Below the pieces are notes generated by a model. The model was not told the DNA's origin and did not search any database. It saw nothing but the letters and a program-made list of their open reading frames with translations. Made by a program: the position numbers and the translations under genes. DNA of 64,000 bases from Flavobacterium sp. HJJ (GTDB lineage: Bacteria; Bacteroidota; Bacteroidia; Flavobacteriales; Flavobacteriaceae), in contig NZ_JADKPR010000001.1 of assembly GCF_015351475.1 (NCBI RefSeq), forward strand, positions 62,001 through 126,000. The letters run 5' to 3'. This document shows, piece after piece, positions 23,168 through 31,237 of the stretch (positions within the stretch are counted from its first letter, which is position 1; each line of letters starts with the position of its first letter).

Positions 23168-23782
23168 ATGAATTTGAAGAAAATTTACAGCGATTTACTT
23201 CTAAATATTGGTTTTAACGAAAAGGAAAATCAGCAAAACTGGTCCGATTTAGAAAAGGCATATTCCAAAAAATCAAGGCATTACCACAATCTAACTCATT
23301 TAGAAGAGATGATTGAATGTTTCGAAACCTATTCTGAAAGGCTTCAAAATCCGAATGAAATATTATTTTCAATTTTTTATCATGATTTTATTTATTCAAG
23401 TTCAAAAAAGGATAATGAACTGAAAAGCGCTGAATTTGCTTTGTCTATTTTGCCTGAAAATGCAAAACTTGATAAACAGCTTATTTTTGATGCCATCTGT
23501 GCGACACAGCTACATGCGCACAATTCGGCTGAAGATGTCAATTGGTTAATCGATTTTGATTTGAAAATCTTAGCGAAGGATTGGAACGACTATAAAATCT
23601 ATTTTGAACAGATTAGAAAAGAATACCGCATTTATCCTGATTTTCTCTACAAACCTGGTCGTGCAAAAGCTTTGAAACATTTTTTGGAAAATGAATTTAT
23701 TTTTCAAACCAATGAATTCAGGAGTTTATATGAAGATCAAGCAAGACGAAATATTGAAAAGGAGATTTCTTTATTAATTTAA
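23168..23782 (+). CDS. HD-domain metal-dependent phosphohydrolase
   Basis: 204 residues of the COG4339-like HD family. HYHNLTHLEEM (about 38-48) gives the first His, YHDFIY (about 75-80) the HD pair, and DFDLKIL (about 130) the last Asp. Members hydrolyse phosphate esters of nucleotides; the substrate of this family is not known. It is divergent from the Ro60 gene across palindrome copy 4. A role in trimming cyclic or terminal phosphates of RNA would fit, but is inference. A hairpin terminator follows. Confidence 0.8.
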   Translation: MNLKKIYSDLLLNIGFNEKENQQNWSDLEKAYSKKSRHYHNLTHLEEMIECFETYSERLQNPNEILFSIFYHDFIYSSSKKDNELKSAEFALSILPENAKLDKQLIFDAICATQLHAHNSAEDVNWLIDFDLKILAKDWNDYKIYFEQIRKEYRIYPDFLYKPGRAKALKHFLENEFIFQTNEFRSLYEDQARRNIEKEISLLI

Positions 23783-23788
23783 ATTATA

Positions 23789-23819
23789 AACCCGACAGAG
23801 TTTAAAAACCTGTCGGGTT
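23789..23819. terminator. Terminator between convergent genes
   Basis: AACCCGACAG (23789-23798) pairs perfectly with CTGTCGGGTT (23810-23819). It lies 7 bp after the HD gene and 21 bp before the end of the PorP/SprF gene. Confidence 0.75.
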
Positions 23820-23839
23820 AAAAATATAGTGCAAACCTG

Positions 23840-24841
23840 TTATTTGCCTGAATAATTAGGACAGCCAAAGCATTTCTTGGTCAAATCAAACTGGTAAGAT
23901 AATGAGACTTCATATATACCGCCGGTTCTTCCTATTTTAGCTGTGTTTATATCGTAAGAAAGTCCCAGTTTTAAGTGTTCGTATTGCAAACCAGTTAAAA
24001 GATTGATAGATGTAAGCAAATCACCGTTGATTCCGTTTTTGGCTGGATTTGTTACTGCTGTCGCTCCAAAAAATATTTTTTCGAACAGAACTGAAGCTCC
24101 AAGATCAAATCGGTTATAGCGTCCTTGCTGCATATAATTTGAGGTTACAAAAAACTTGGTTTCGTATGGAAGGAGTACAACATCTATGTAATCAATAACC
24201 AAAAATTCATATCCTGCACTAAGCGAAAAAAAGGTATTTAAAGGTACATTTCCTTCTGAACTGAATGAAATATTGGGTCTGTTGAGATGTTTCATTGATA
24301 ATCCAATCCAGATTTGATCTGTATTGAATACCATTCCGGCAGACATATCAAAAAACGTCGTTTTTCTGTTTAGTAACATTGGATCCATAGAACTGGTATT
24401 AATAGCTCCAGTTCTAATGTTGATTTGGTCCTCAAGTAATAAATTTTGAAATGCAAAAGATTTCATTCCTAATCCAGCTTCTATCGCCGGTCTAAAGTAC
24501 CAGTCGTCATTTAATCGCACACGATAGGCATAACTACCGTTTATTTGCGAAAAATTGTAATTGGTTACATTTTCTCTTTGGTTTAAAAAACTAATTCCGA
24601 AACCGCTGTTGAGTCTTTCGCTCCACGTATTAACAGAAGCATAATCGGTATCTATTTTAAGGTCTAAATCCGGCCATTGTTCTCTATGAAGGATACCTAT
24701 AGATGTAGTTTCTGTAAATCCAATAAATCCTGAATTTAAGGTTTCGGGTACTAAGAAATATTGTGTAAAAATTGGATCCTGAGCTCTTGCCTGTAAAAAA
24801 AAGCAGCTTGTGATTAGTATAAAAAATAGTTTTAATTTCAT
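23840..24841 (-). CDS. PorP/SprF family type IX secretion membrane protein
   Basis: 333 residues with a signal peptide (LFFILITSCFFLQARAQ). The start of the mature protein, DPIFTQYFLVPETLNSGFIGF, is the hallmark of the PorP/SprF family (outer-membrane barrel). The rest is alternating beta strands ending with a CFGCPNYSGK tail. SprF-like proteins are needed to secrete or attach a specific partner adhesin, usually encoded next door. Here the partner is the SprB-like protein 17 bp upstream, so the two form an operon. Confidence 0.93.
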   Translation of the reverse strand: MKLKLFFILITSCFFLQARAQDPIFTQYFLVPETLNSGFIGFTETTSIGILHREQWPDLDLKIDTDYASVNTWSERLNSGFGISFLNQRENVTNYNFSQINGSYAYRVRLNDDWYFRPAIEAGLGMKSFAFQNLLLEDQINIRTGAINTSSMDPMLLNRKTTFFDMSAGMVFNTDQIWIGLSMKHLNRPNISFSSEGNVPLNTFFSLSAGYEFLVIDYIDVVLLPYETKFFVTSNYMQQGRYNRFDLGASVLFEKIFFGATAVTNPAKNGINGDLLTSINLLTGLQYEHLKLGLSYDINTAKIGRTGGIYEVSLSYQFDLTKKCFGCPNYSGK

Positions 24842-24858
24842 TTTGTGATTCGTGCTGC

Positions 24859-27800
24859 TTATTTAATTAATGTGAATGCGCCTTTTTCTACAACGGTATG
24901 ATTGTAGAAAGTTTTCAGGGTAATTTTATAGTAGTAATTCCCATTTTCTGCATCTATATCTTTAATTCTTCCGTTCCATCCTCTAATGTTTGTTCCAGTT
25001 TCTGAATATATTACAGCACCCCAAGTATCAAATACGTCAAGTGTTATGTCAGATAATCCTAAAAATACAGGAGCAAATGTGTCATTATAGCCATCATTAT
25101 TTGGCGTAAAGGCGTTTGGCATGATAAGGCTGTATCCTTTTTCGACTTTTATTGTTGTTGAATACGAATACTGACAGCCAAATGGATAAGTAACTGTTTG
25201 TTTGATAGTATATGTTCCTACACGAGTATAAATGTGCTGCGGATTTTCTTCATCTGAAAAATTTCCATCTCCAAAATCCCATGAAACCAATGTAAAGTCG
25301 CCAGTTGCCAGATTGGTAAATTTTATTGGATCATAAATAGAATACAAATCATACATGTCTTTTCCATATGATCCTACTGAGAAATTCGCAGTACCCAAAA
25401 CAGGTATATTGACATTGTATGCTACATCTGCTTTACATCCAAAACTATCTGTTACAGTAAATATAACAAGACCTTTATTGTCGGTATTCATGATTTCATT
25501 ATTAGCTCCAGAAACCACTCCATCTGACCAGCTTAAAGTATATGGCGGAATTCCACCTTTTACGTGTCCAATAAAAGTTTGTTTTACATATTTGGTTTCA
25601 CAATTATGATCCGTTATTACTTCTATTGAAGGCGTGAGCTGATCAAATCGGGTAATTGTCCAGGTATCAGATTGTTTACAGCCATTAGCATCTGTTACAA
25701 CGACAGTATATTTGCCCGGAACAAGGTTTACTAAATCTTCTGTTTTAGCACCATTCGACCAACTGTAAGTATAAGGCTGAGTACCTCCGGTTACAACCAG
25801 ATTGATTGCTCCGTTATCGGCTCTTGCGCAATCTAAAGTGTTAGAAACTTTTCCTTTTACTTCAAGCAGTAAAGGTTCTACAATTGTAAAAGATTCTTTT
25901 ATAACACAATTTTTAGCATCGGTAATAGTTACCGAATATTTTCCCTGTCCCAAATTATTTCTTTCTATTCCCGCTGTTGCATCATCATCCCAAACCAGAC
26001 GAACAGGAGCTTTACCTCCAACTAGATTTAAACGTATGTGCGCATCTTTCTGACCAAAACAAGAAATCTGCTTCACATCTGGTTTTATTGTAAATACTGG
26101 CGCATTATCAATAACAATCGTGAACACTTTTGGACAGCCTAATGCATCTGTAATACTGATTACATAAGTTCCTGCCGATAAATTATTCTGTACACGTCCG
26201 GATCCTAAATTACTCCATTTTATAATGTACGGTTCTCCTGTTGCAAATGGAACTCCTCCTGTAATATTATTTATAGTTATCGATGCATCGGCATAGTTAT
26301 AACACGCTATTTCTGTTTTTGTATAATCTAATTTTATTTCATCATTTTGAAGTAAAATCACCTGTAATTGATCTGTACAGCCTGAATTATCTGTTACTGT
26401 TAAATTATAAGTTCCCGCTGCTAAATTTCTTGGATTTTTAACTGTACTTCTATATCCGTTTGGTCCTGTCCAATTGTATCGGTAATTGAAAACTCCCGGA
26501 GATATTTCTGTTACTCTTCCACCAGTTGTAGTAATATTTATTTCTCCTGTCGAATATCCATAACATAAAATATCAACCTGGCTAACATAAGACAGCTTTA
26601 ATAAAGGCGGTTCGATAATTCTAAAACTTTTGTTTAAGACATCACAATTGTTGACTTCGGTAATAGTTACATTATAATCACCGGGTCCAAGATTAGACGG
26701 ATTCCCTTTATTAGCACTATAAGGATTTCCATCTTTTGTCCATACGTATGTATAAGGCTGTGTACCGCCAGATACTGAAACATTAATTCTTCCGTCATTT
26801 AATCCAAAACAAGTCACATCACTTTTAGATTCTCCAACAACTTGAAATTTTCCGGGTTCACTAACATAATAGCTCCTAGTAAAAGGACATCTTCCGTTAT
26901 CAATAACTCTCAGATTATAATATCCTTGTTTTAAATTAGAAATATTTTGGTCAGTACTTACAAATCCGTCTGGACCGGTCCATGAAAAAGTATACGGATT
27001 TCCTGTCGCAAAAGGAATACCTCCAGCTACAGAAATGGTAATACTACCATCGTTTGAACCAAAACAAGTTCCTGTTTTTATGGTTTCAACTACTTTAATT
27101 AATGGATCAACAGTTACGGTAATTGTAAAATCCGGTCCAGGACAAACTGTAGAAATTGGCGAAACCGTATAGGTTACAGTCGCTGGTGTGTTAGTATTAT
27201 TAGTCAGAGTTTGTGAAATATTTGTTCTTGGTGATGTTTGTGCACTAGCGCCGCTTACCGTACCCGCAGGAGAAACAACTGGAGCTGACCAAACATACGT
27301 TGTTCCTGATGGTACATTATCCGTTCCGTTTGTAACTGGTGTAACCTGAAAAGTATTTCCGCTGCAAATTTGTACCGTTTTGGGTGATATAATTGGTGAT
27401 AAAACCGTATTAACCGAAAAGTTAGCCGTTTTAGTTGTAGTACCACAGCTGTTTGTTACACTAAAAATAGCCTGATAATTACCACTTGTGGTATAGTTAA
27501 TAGATCCCGGATCCAGCGATGTAGAAGTAGAAGGTGTTCCGCCTGGAAAACTCCACAAATAAGTAATTTCACTAGCAGGAGAACAGGTTTGTTCCACTTT
27601 TGCAACTGGTTTAATTGTAGCTGAATTACAAAAATCAGATATTGGTTCAAGTGTAATAACCGGCGGTTTTTTTACATCAATTGTTTTAGTAATTGACCTT
27701 TCAATTCCACATGAATTTGTGGTAGTCAATCTTACGTAATACGTTCCCGGCATGGTGAAATTAAAAACCGGATCTTTTGAATTGTAATACGTATTATTGG

Positions 27801-29250
27801 CAAAATTCCATTGCCCTCTGTTTAATCCCGGCACTGCCTCTTTACCACAAAAGCCTTCTACATAATAGGTAACTTCCCAATAGTATCTTTCGGTACCGCA
27901 TCCCAAACTCGTATCAGTCGTATTAGTTATCTGAAGATTGGTTGAAGCACAAGCATTTCCAAAAGTAAAATTTGGTTCTAGAATTGGTTCCACACAAATT
28001 GTTCTTGTTGTAGAAGCTCCTATACCACAGGGTGTTTGCGCAGAAAGCTTAATTGTATAAGTTCCCGGTCTTGTATATACATGCGAAGGATTGACTTCTC
28101 TTGACACTGGAGTTCCGTCTCCAAAATCCCAAGTATAAACATTATAAGTGCTGCAATCATTTGTGTATCCAGCAATTGTTGTATTAAAAAACTGCGCATA
28201 AGTATTGGCACAAATAATATTGTTCACATTAAAACTTATTCTAGGCACATCTAAAATAATAATAGGTCCGGCTGTTAAATAAGTACTTCCGCAAGATGTT
28301 GTTATAGTTAAACGAACTGTATTTCCTGACGGACAATTAAATCGCGTAAAAGTATGAGGAATAGGAAAATTTTGTGAAGCCTGAGGATTTAAGCTATTAT
28401 AATAAACAGAACTTTCCAGCTGAGCTTGAGTATAACTAATAGCTGTACCGTCACCATAATCAACATAATATCTTGTATCTGAAGGATTAAGTCCCCATGA
28501 TCCAATAGCAAAATCCATAGGCTGAACCGGCGTACATAAATTAGTCGTATTTCCCGGTGCAATAAGCGCTCCCAACGGGTTATTCGAATTTTTAACTACA
28601 TAAGTAATAGCATTACTGCATGTATTTGTACCCAAAGCCGTGATGACCATATTAAAAGCACCTAATCTTTGATACTCATGAGTTTTTGGAAACGTAACAT
28701 TTGTTTCTGAATTTCCATCGCCCCAATCTACATTGTAGGAAGTAATACACCCAACTGAATTTGAAGCATTTCCGATATTAATCGTATATTTTGGATTTGA
28801 ATTGTTATCCCCGCATCGCTCAAATGGTTTATTCGATCCCGGAGCATTTAAATCTGTAAACTTTAAATCTGGCTTTTGTTTTACATCGACCGTTTTGGTT
28901 ACAGTATTCGTTTCTCCGTTAGCATCAGTTACGGTTAGTTTTACACTAAAACTTTGTACCCCGCAGCCAAGTGCAGTAAAGCTGTGACTTGGTGTTGTAT
29001 TCGTAGAACTGCTTCCGTCTCCAAAATCCCATTTATAAGTAAAAGGTGCGGCGCCGGATACCGTTGCATTAAAAGTTACAGGCGTTCCAGAACAAGCATT
29101 GTTATTAGTAAAAACAAAATCTATTGTTGGAGGAACAACCCAATTCGTAAATGTTTCAGGAGGTAAATTATTTTTTTTGGAAGTAAAAGAATAAACCGAA
29201 GTAGTAATTAATAAAATAAGGTTTAGTTGCAGAAAGTAAAGTTTCCCCAT
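24859..29250 (-). CDS. SprB-like giant adhesin with PKD domains and type B T9SS sorting signal
   Basis: Start placed at 29250 (MGKLYFLQ), which gives a typical signal peptide; the upstream ATG at 29322 adds 24 residues that do not look like one. About 1463 residues. PKD domains come first (WDFGDGSSSTNTTPSHSF, WDFGDGTPVSREVNPSHVY), then several SprB repeats (for example CFGLNDGRINVSVSGGTQPY), another PKD near the end, and a C-terminal gliding-motility type domain (MPNAFTPNNDGYNDTF, GWNGRIKDIDAENGNYYY). Such proteins are exported by type IX secretion and act as cell-surface adhesins or gliding adhesins. Confidence 0.93.
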   Translation of the reverse strand: MGKLYFLQLNLILLITTSVYSFTSKKNNLPPETFTNWVVPPTIDFVFTNNNACSGTPVTFNATVSGAAPFTYKWDFGDGSSSTNTTPSHSFTALGCGVQSFSVKLTVTDANGETNTVTKTVDVKQKPDLKFTDLNAPGSNKPFERCGDNNSNPKYTINIGNASNSVGCITSYNVDWGDGNSETNVTFPKTHEYQRLGAFNMVITALGTNTCSNAITYVVKNSNNPLGALIAPGNTTNLCTPVQPMDFAIGSWGLNPSDTRYYVDYGDGTAISYTQAQLESSVYYNSLNPQASQNFPIPHTFTRFNCPSGNTVRLTITTSCGSTYLTAGPIIILDVPRISFNVNNIICANTYAQFFNTTIAGYTNDCSTYNVYTWDFGDGTPVSREVNPSHVYTRPGTYTIKLSAQTPCGIGASTTRTICVEPILEPNFTFGNACASTNLQITNTTDTSLGCGTERYYWEVTYYVEGFCGKEAVPGLNRGQWNFANNTYYNSKDPVFNFTMPGTYYVRLTTTNSCGIERSITKTIDVKKPPVITLEPISDFCNSATIKPVAKVEQTCSPASEITYLWSFPGGTPSTSTSLDPGSINYTTSGNYQAIFSVTNSCGTTTKTANFSVNTVLSPIISPKTVQICSGNTFQVTPVTNGTDNVPSGTTYVWSAPVVSPAGTVSGASAQTSPRTNISQTLTNNTNTPATVTYTVSPISTVCPGPDFTITVTVDPLIKVVETIKTGTCFGSNDGSITISVAGGIPFATGNPYTFSWTGPDGFVSTDQNISNLKQGYYNLRVIDNGRCPFTRSYYVSEPGKFQVVGESKSDVTCFGLNDGRINVSVSGGTQPYTYVWTKDGNPYSANKGNPSNLGPGDYNVTITEVNNCDVLNKSFRIIEPPLLKLSYVSQVDILCYGYSTGEINITTTGGRVTEISPGVFNYRYNWTGPNGYRSTVKNPRNLAAGTYNLTVTDNSGCTDQLQVILLQNDEIKLDYTKTEIACYNYADASITINNITGGVPFATGEPYIIKWSNLGSGRVQNNLSAGTYVISITDALGCPKVFTIVIDNAPVFTIKPDVKQISCFGQKDAHIRLNLVGGKAPVRLVWDDDATAGIERNNLGQGKYSVTITDAKNCVIKESFTIVEPLLLEVKGKVSNTLDCARADNGAINLVVTGGTQPYTYSWSNGAKTEDLVNLVPGKYTVVVTDANGCKQSDTWTITRFDQLTPSIEVITDHNCETKYVKQTFIGHVKGGIPPYTLSWSDGVVSGANNEIMNTDNKGLVIFTVTDSFGCKADVAYNVNIPVLGTANFSVGSYGKDMYDLYSIYDPIKFTNLATGDFTLVSWDFGDGNFSDEENPQHIYTRVGTYTIKQTVTYPFGCQYSYSTTIKVEKGYSLIMPNAFTPNNDGYNDTFAPVFLGLSDITLDVFDTWGAVIYSETGTNIRGWNGRIKDIDAENGNYYYKITLKTFYNHTVVEKGAFTLIK

Positions 29251-29328
29251 TATGGTGTTTTTCAGGTTGAGGCGGTAAATGTATATGATTTTTTTTAACA
29301 AAAAAATAGTACAAATACTCATTTCTGT

Positions 29329-29368
29329 AAAATGTTAAATTTAATCTACGCAATCGTATTACGCAGTA
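29329..29368 (-). promoter_or_regulatory. Diverged copy 5 of the RNA-repair palindrome
   Basis: TCTACGCAA-TCGTA-TTACGCAGTA (29345-29368) matches the shared palindrome with mismatches. On the minus strand AACATTTT (29336-29329) follows at the usual spacing (about 24 bp), one base off AAnnTTTG. It lies between the adhesin gene and the WYL regulator (93 bp from the latter), so it may be the autoregulatory site of the regulator. Confidence 0.5.
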
Positions 29369-29460
29369 AATCAAAAATTGTATTTTTAACTCTGATTAAT
29401 TTATTTCTGTCATGATTTATTTTCTAAAATAAATTTCATTGCCATAAAAATTGTAAAAAT

Positions 29461-30483
29461 ATGTCACAAAATAAAAATGCCTTAATCCGTTACAAAACAA
29501 TTGACAAATGCCTGCAGAATCGCTACAGGCAATGGACTTTGGAGGATTTAATCGAATGCTGTTCGGAAGCGCTATTTGAATACGAAGGACGCGACAACCC
29601 AATCAGCAAACGAACCATTCAGATGGATATTCAGCTGATGCGGAGCGAAAAACTAGGTTATAATGCGCCAATTGTTGTTTATGATAAAAAGTTTTATAAA
29701 TATGAAGACGAAGATTTTTCGATAACAGATATTCCGCTGACGGAAACAGACATGAATGTTTTGACCGAAACGGTTTCGATGCTGAAACAGTTTAAGGATT
29801 TCTCTTTGTTTAATGATGTTTCGGATATTTTACAGCGTTTGGAAGATAAAATCTACGCCGAAAAATCGCATACACAGCCTGTGATTCATTTGGATAAAAA
29901 CGAGCATTTGAAAGGGCTGCATTTTCTGGAAGAAATCTATCAGGCGATTGTAAAAAAAGTGGTTTTGGTGATTACTTATAAATCATTTAAATCGGCTGAA
30001 GAAAAGGTTTTCGACTTTCATCCCTTTATTTTGAAAGAGTTTAATAACCGCTGGTTTTTGATCGGAAAAAGAAAGGAAAACCAGCCGATTACAAATCTCG
30101 CGCTCGACCGAATCATTTCGATTGATTACAATTTGAATCTGCCATACTTGGAACAAAAATTCAATCCTGAACTCTATTATAAAAACGTGGTCGGCGTTAC
30201 TGTAAACACAGGTTTACAGCCAAGACGCATCGAACTCTGGATTGATGCCAATAATGCTCCTTATGTTATTACAAAACCTTTACATTCTTCCCAGCGATTG
30301 ATTAAAGAAAATGAAGACGGCAGTATTATTGTCCATCTTTTTGTAATACAAAATTATGAATTGGAACGCATTTTATTAGGTTTTGGCGACAGCCTGGAAG
30401 TGCTTAGCCCCGAACATTTGCGCAACCGCATGAAATCAATTCTCCAAAAAGGATTGCTGCGTTACGAAAGTGATCCAGATTAA
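29461..30483 (+). CDS. WYL-domain transcriptional regulator
   Basis: 340 residues. The N-terminal about 75 residues form a winged HTH (TLEDLIECCSEALFEY, ISKRTIQMDIQLMRS). The WYL domain spans roughly 165-235 (VVLVITYKSFKSAEEKVFDFHPFIL, RWFLIGKR, LALDRIISI), followed by the WCX-type C-terminal extension. WYL proteins bind DNA and sense nucleic-acid-type ligands in stress, repair and phage-defence loci. A diverged copy of the palindrome lies in its upstream region, so it is the best candidate regulator of the Ro60-RtcB set. The protein ligand is unknown. Confidence 0.88.
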   Translation: MSQNKNALIRYKTIDKCLQNRYRQWTLEDLIECCSEALFEYEGRDNPISKRTIQMDIQLMRSEKLGYNAPIVVYDKKFYKYEDEDFSITDIPLTETDMNVLTETVSMLKQFKDFSLFNDVSDILQRLEDKIYAEKSHTQPVIHLDKNEHLKGLHFLEEIYQAIVKKVVLVITYKSFKSAEEKVFDFHPFILKEFNNRWFLIGKRKENQPITNLALDRIISIDYNLNLPYLEQKFNPELYYKNVVGVTVNTGLQPRRIELWIDANNAPYVITKPLHSSQRLIKENEDGSIIVHLFVIQNYELERILLGFGDSLEVLSPEHLRNRMKSILQKGLLRYESDPD

Positions 30484-30652
30484 TAAGGATTTTTCAATTA
30501 TCCCAAATGAATATTTTCGAACTTTTTATTTAAAGCTCAATTAGCAGTGTTTTTTGCTTTTTACAAAAAATACAAGGCATGCATAATATTTACTCAGCAC
30601 CTTATTTTAAAGGACTTTTTTATCTATATTTATAAAAAATAAAAAAAAGAGA

Positions 30653-30693
30653 TAAAATATTATGCGTGCATAGTATTTTTTTTATTACATTTG
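30653..30693 (+). promoter_or_regulatory. Promoter and candidate MarR operator of the fad operon
   Basis: TACATTTG (30686-30693) is a perfect -7 box 20 bp before the MarR gene. Just upstream, TATTATGCGTGCATA contains the palindrome TATGC-GT-GCATA. A related inverted copy, TGCATAATATTT, lies at about 30574. The two suggest a repressor binding region. Confidence 0.55.
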
Positions 30694-30712
30694 AAATCGA
30701 TATAGTAGCACT

Positions 30713-31183
30713 ATGAAAAACAAAACAATAGATTATATCCTAAGAGCAACTTGGCAGGCCGTATCCAGAATGTACAACGAAGAGGCCAATAAATATGATG
30801 CAACAATGGCAACCGGATTTGCTTTATTAAGCATCGACAGAGAAGAAGGAACACCTTCGACGGCATTGGGTCCAAGAATGGGGATGGAAGCGACAAGCCT
30901 GACCAGAACCTTAAAATCGATGGAGGAAAAAGGATTGATTATCCGAAAGAAAAACCCGGAAGACGGCAGAGGTGTTTTGATTTACCTGACCGATTTTGGG
31001 AAAGAAAAAAGAGAGCTTTCAAAGAATACTGTTTTGAAATTTAATGACTCTGTAAGACAGCATGTCTCAGAAGAAAAAATAAATAATTTCATAGAAGTAG
31101 CGGAAATTATCAACGAACTGATTCAGAATAAAGACATATTCAACCAAACAGAAAACAGTAATGATGAAATCACCAAGCCTTAA
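30713..31183 (+). CDS. MarR-family regulator of the beta-oxidation operon
   Basis: 156 residues with the MarR winged-helix: GPRMGMEATSLTRTLKSMEEKGLI (recognition helix region about 57-80) followed by the wing RKKNPEDGRGVLIYLTDFGK. It is first in a co-directional set with the FadB-like, thiolase and acyl-CoA dehydrogenase genes, spaced 54 bp from the next gene. In Bacteroidota such MarR proteins are likely repressors released by acyl-CoA; that part is inference. Confidence 0.85.
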   Translation: MKNKTIDYILRATWQAVSRMYNEEANKYDATMATGFALLSIDREEGTPSTALGPRMGMEATSLTRTLKSMEEKGLIIRKKNPEDGRGVLIYLTDFGKEKRELSKNTVLKFNDSVRQHVSEEKINNFIEVAEIINELIQNKDIFNQTENSNDEITKP

Positions 31184-31237
31184 AAATTAATGGAGAATGG
31201 CGATAACATATTTACAAAATTTAAATAGTAACATTAT

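Noticed and set aside
25355..29166. Plus-strand frames inside the SprB-like gene
   Set aside because: Shadow frames opposite PKD and SprB repeats, without starts, spacing or protein-like content.
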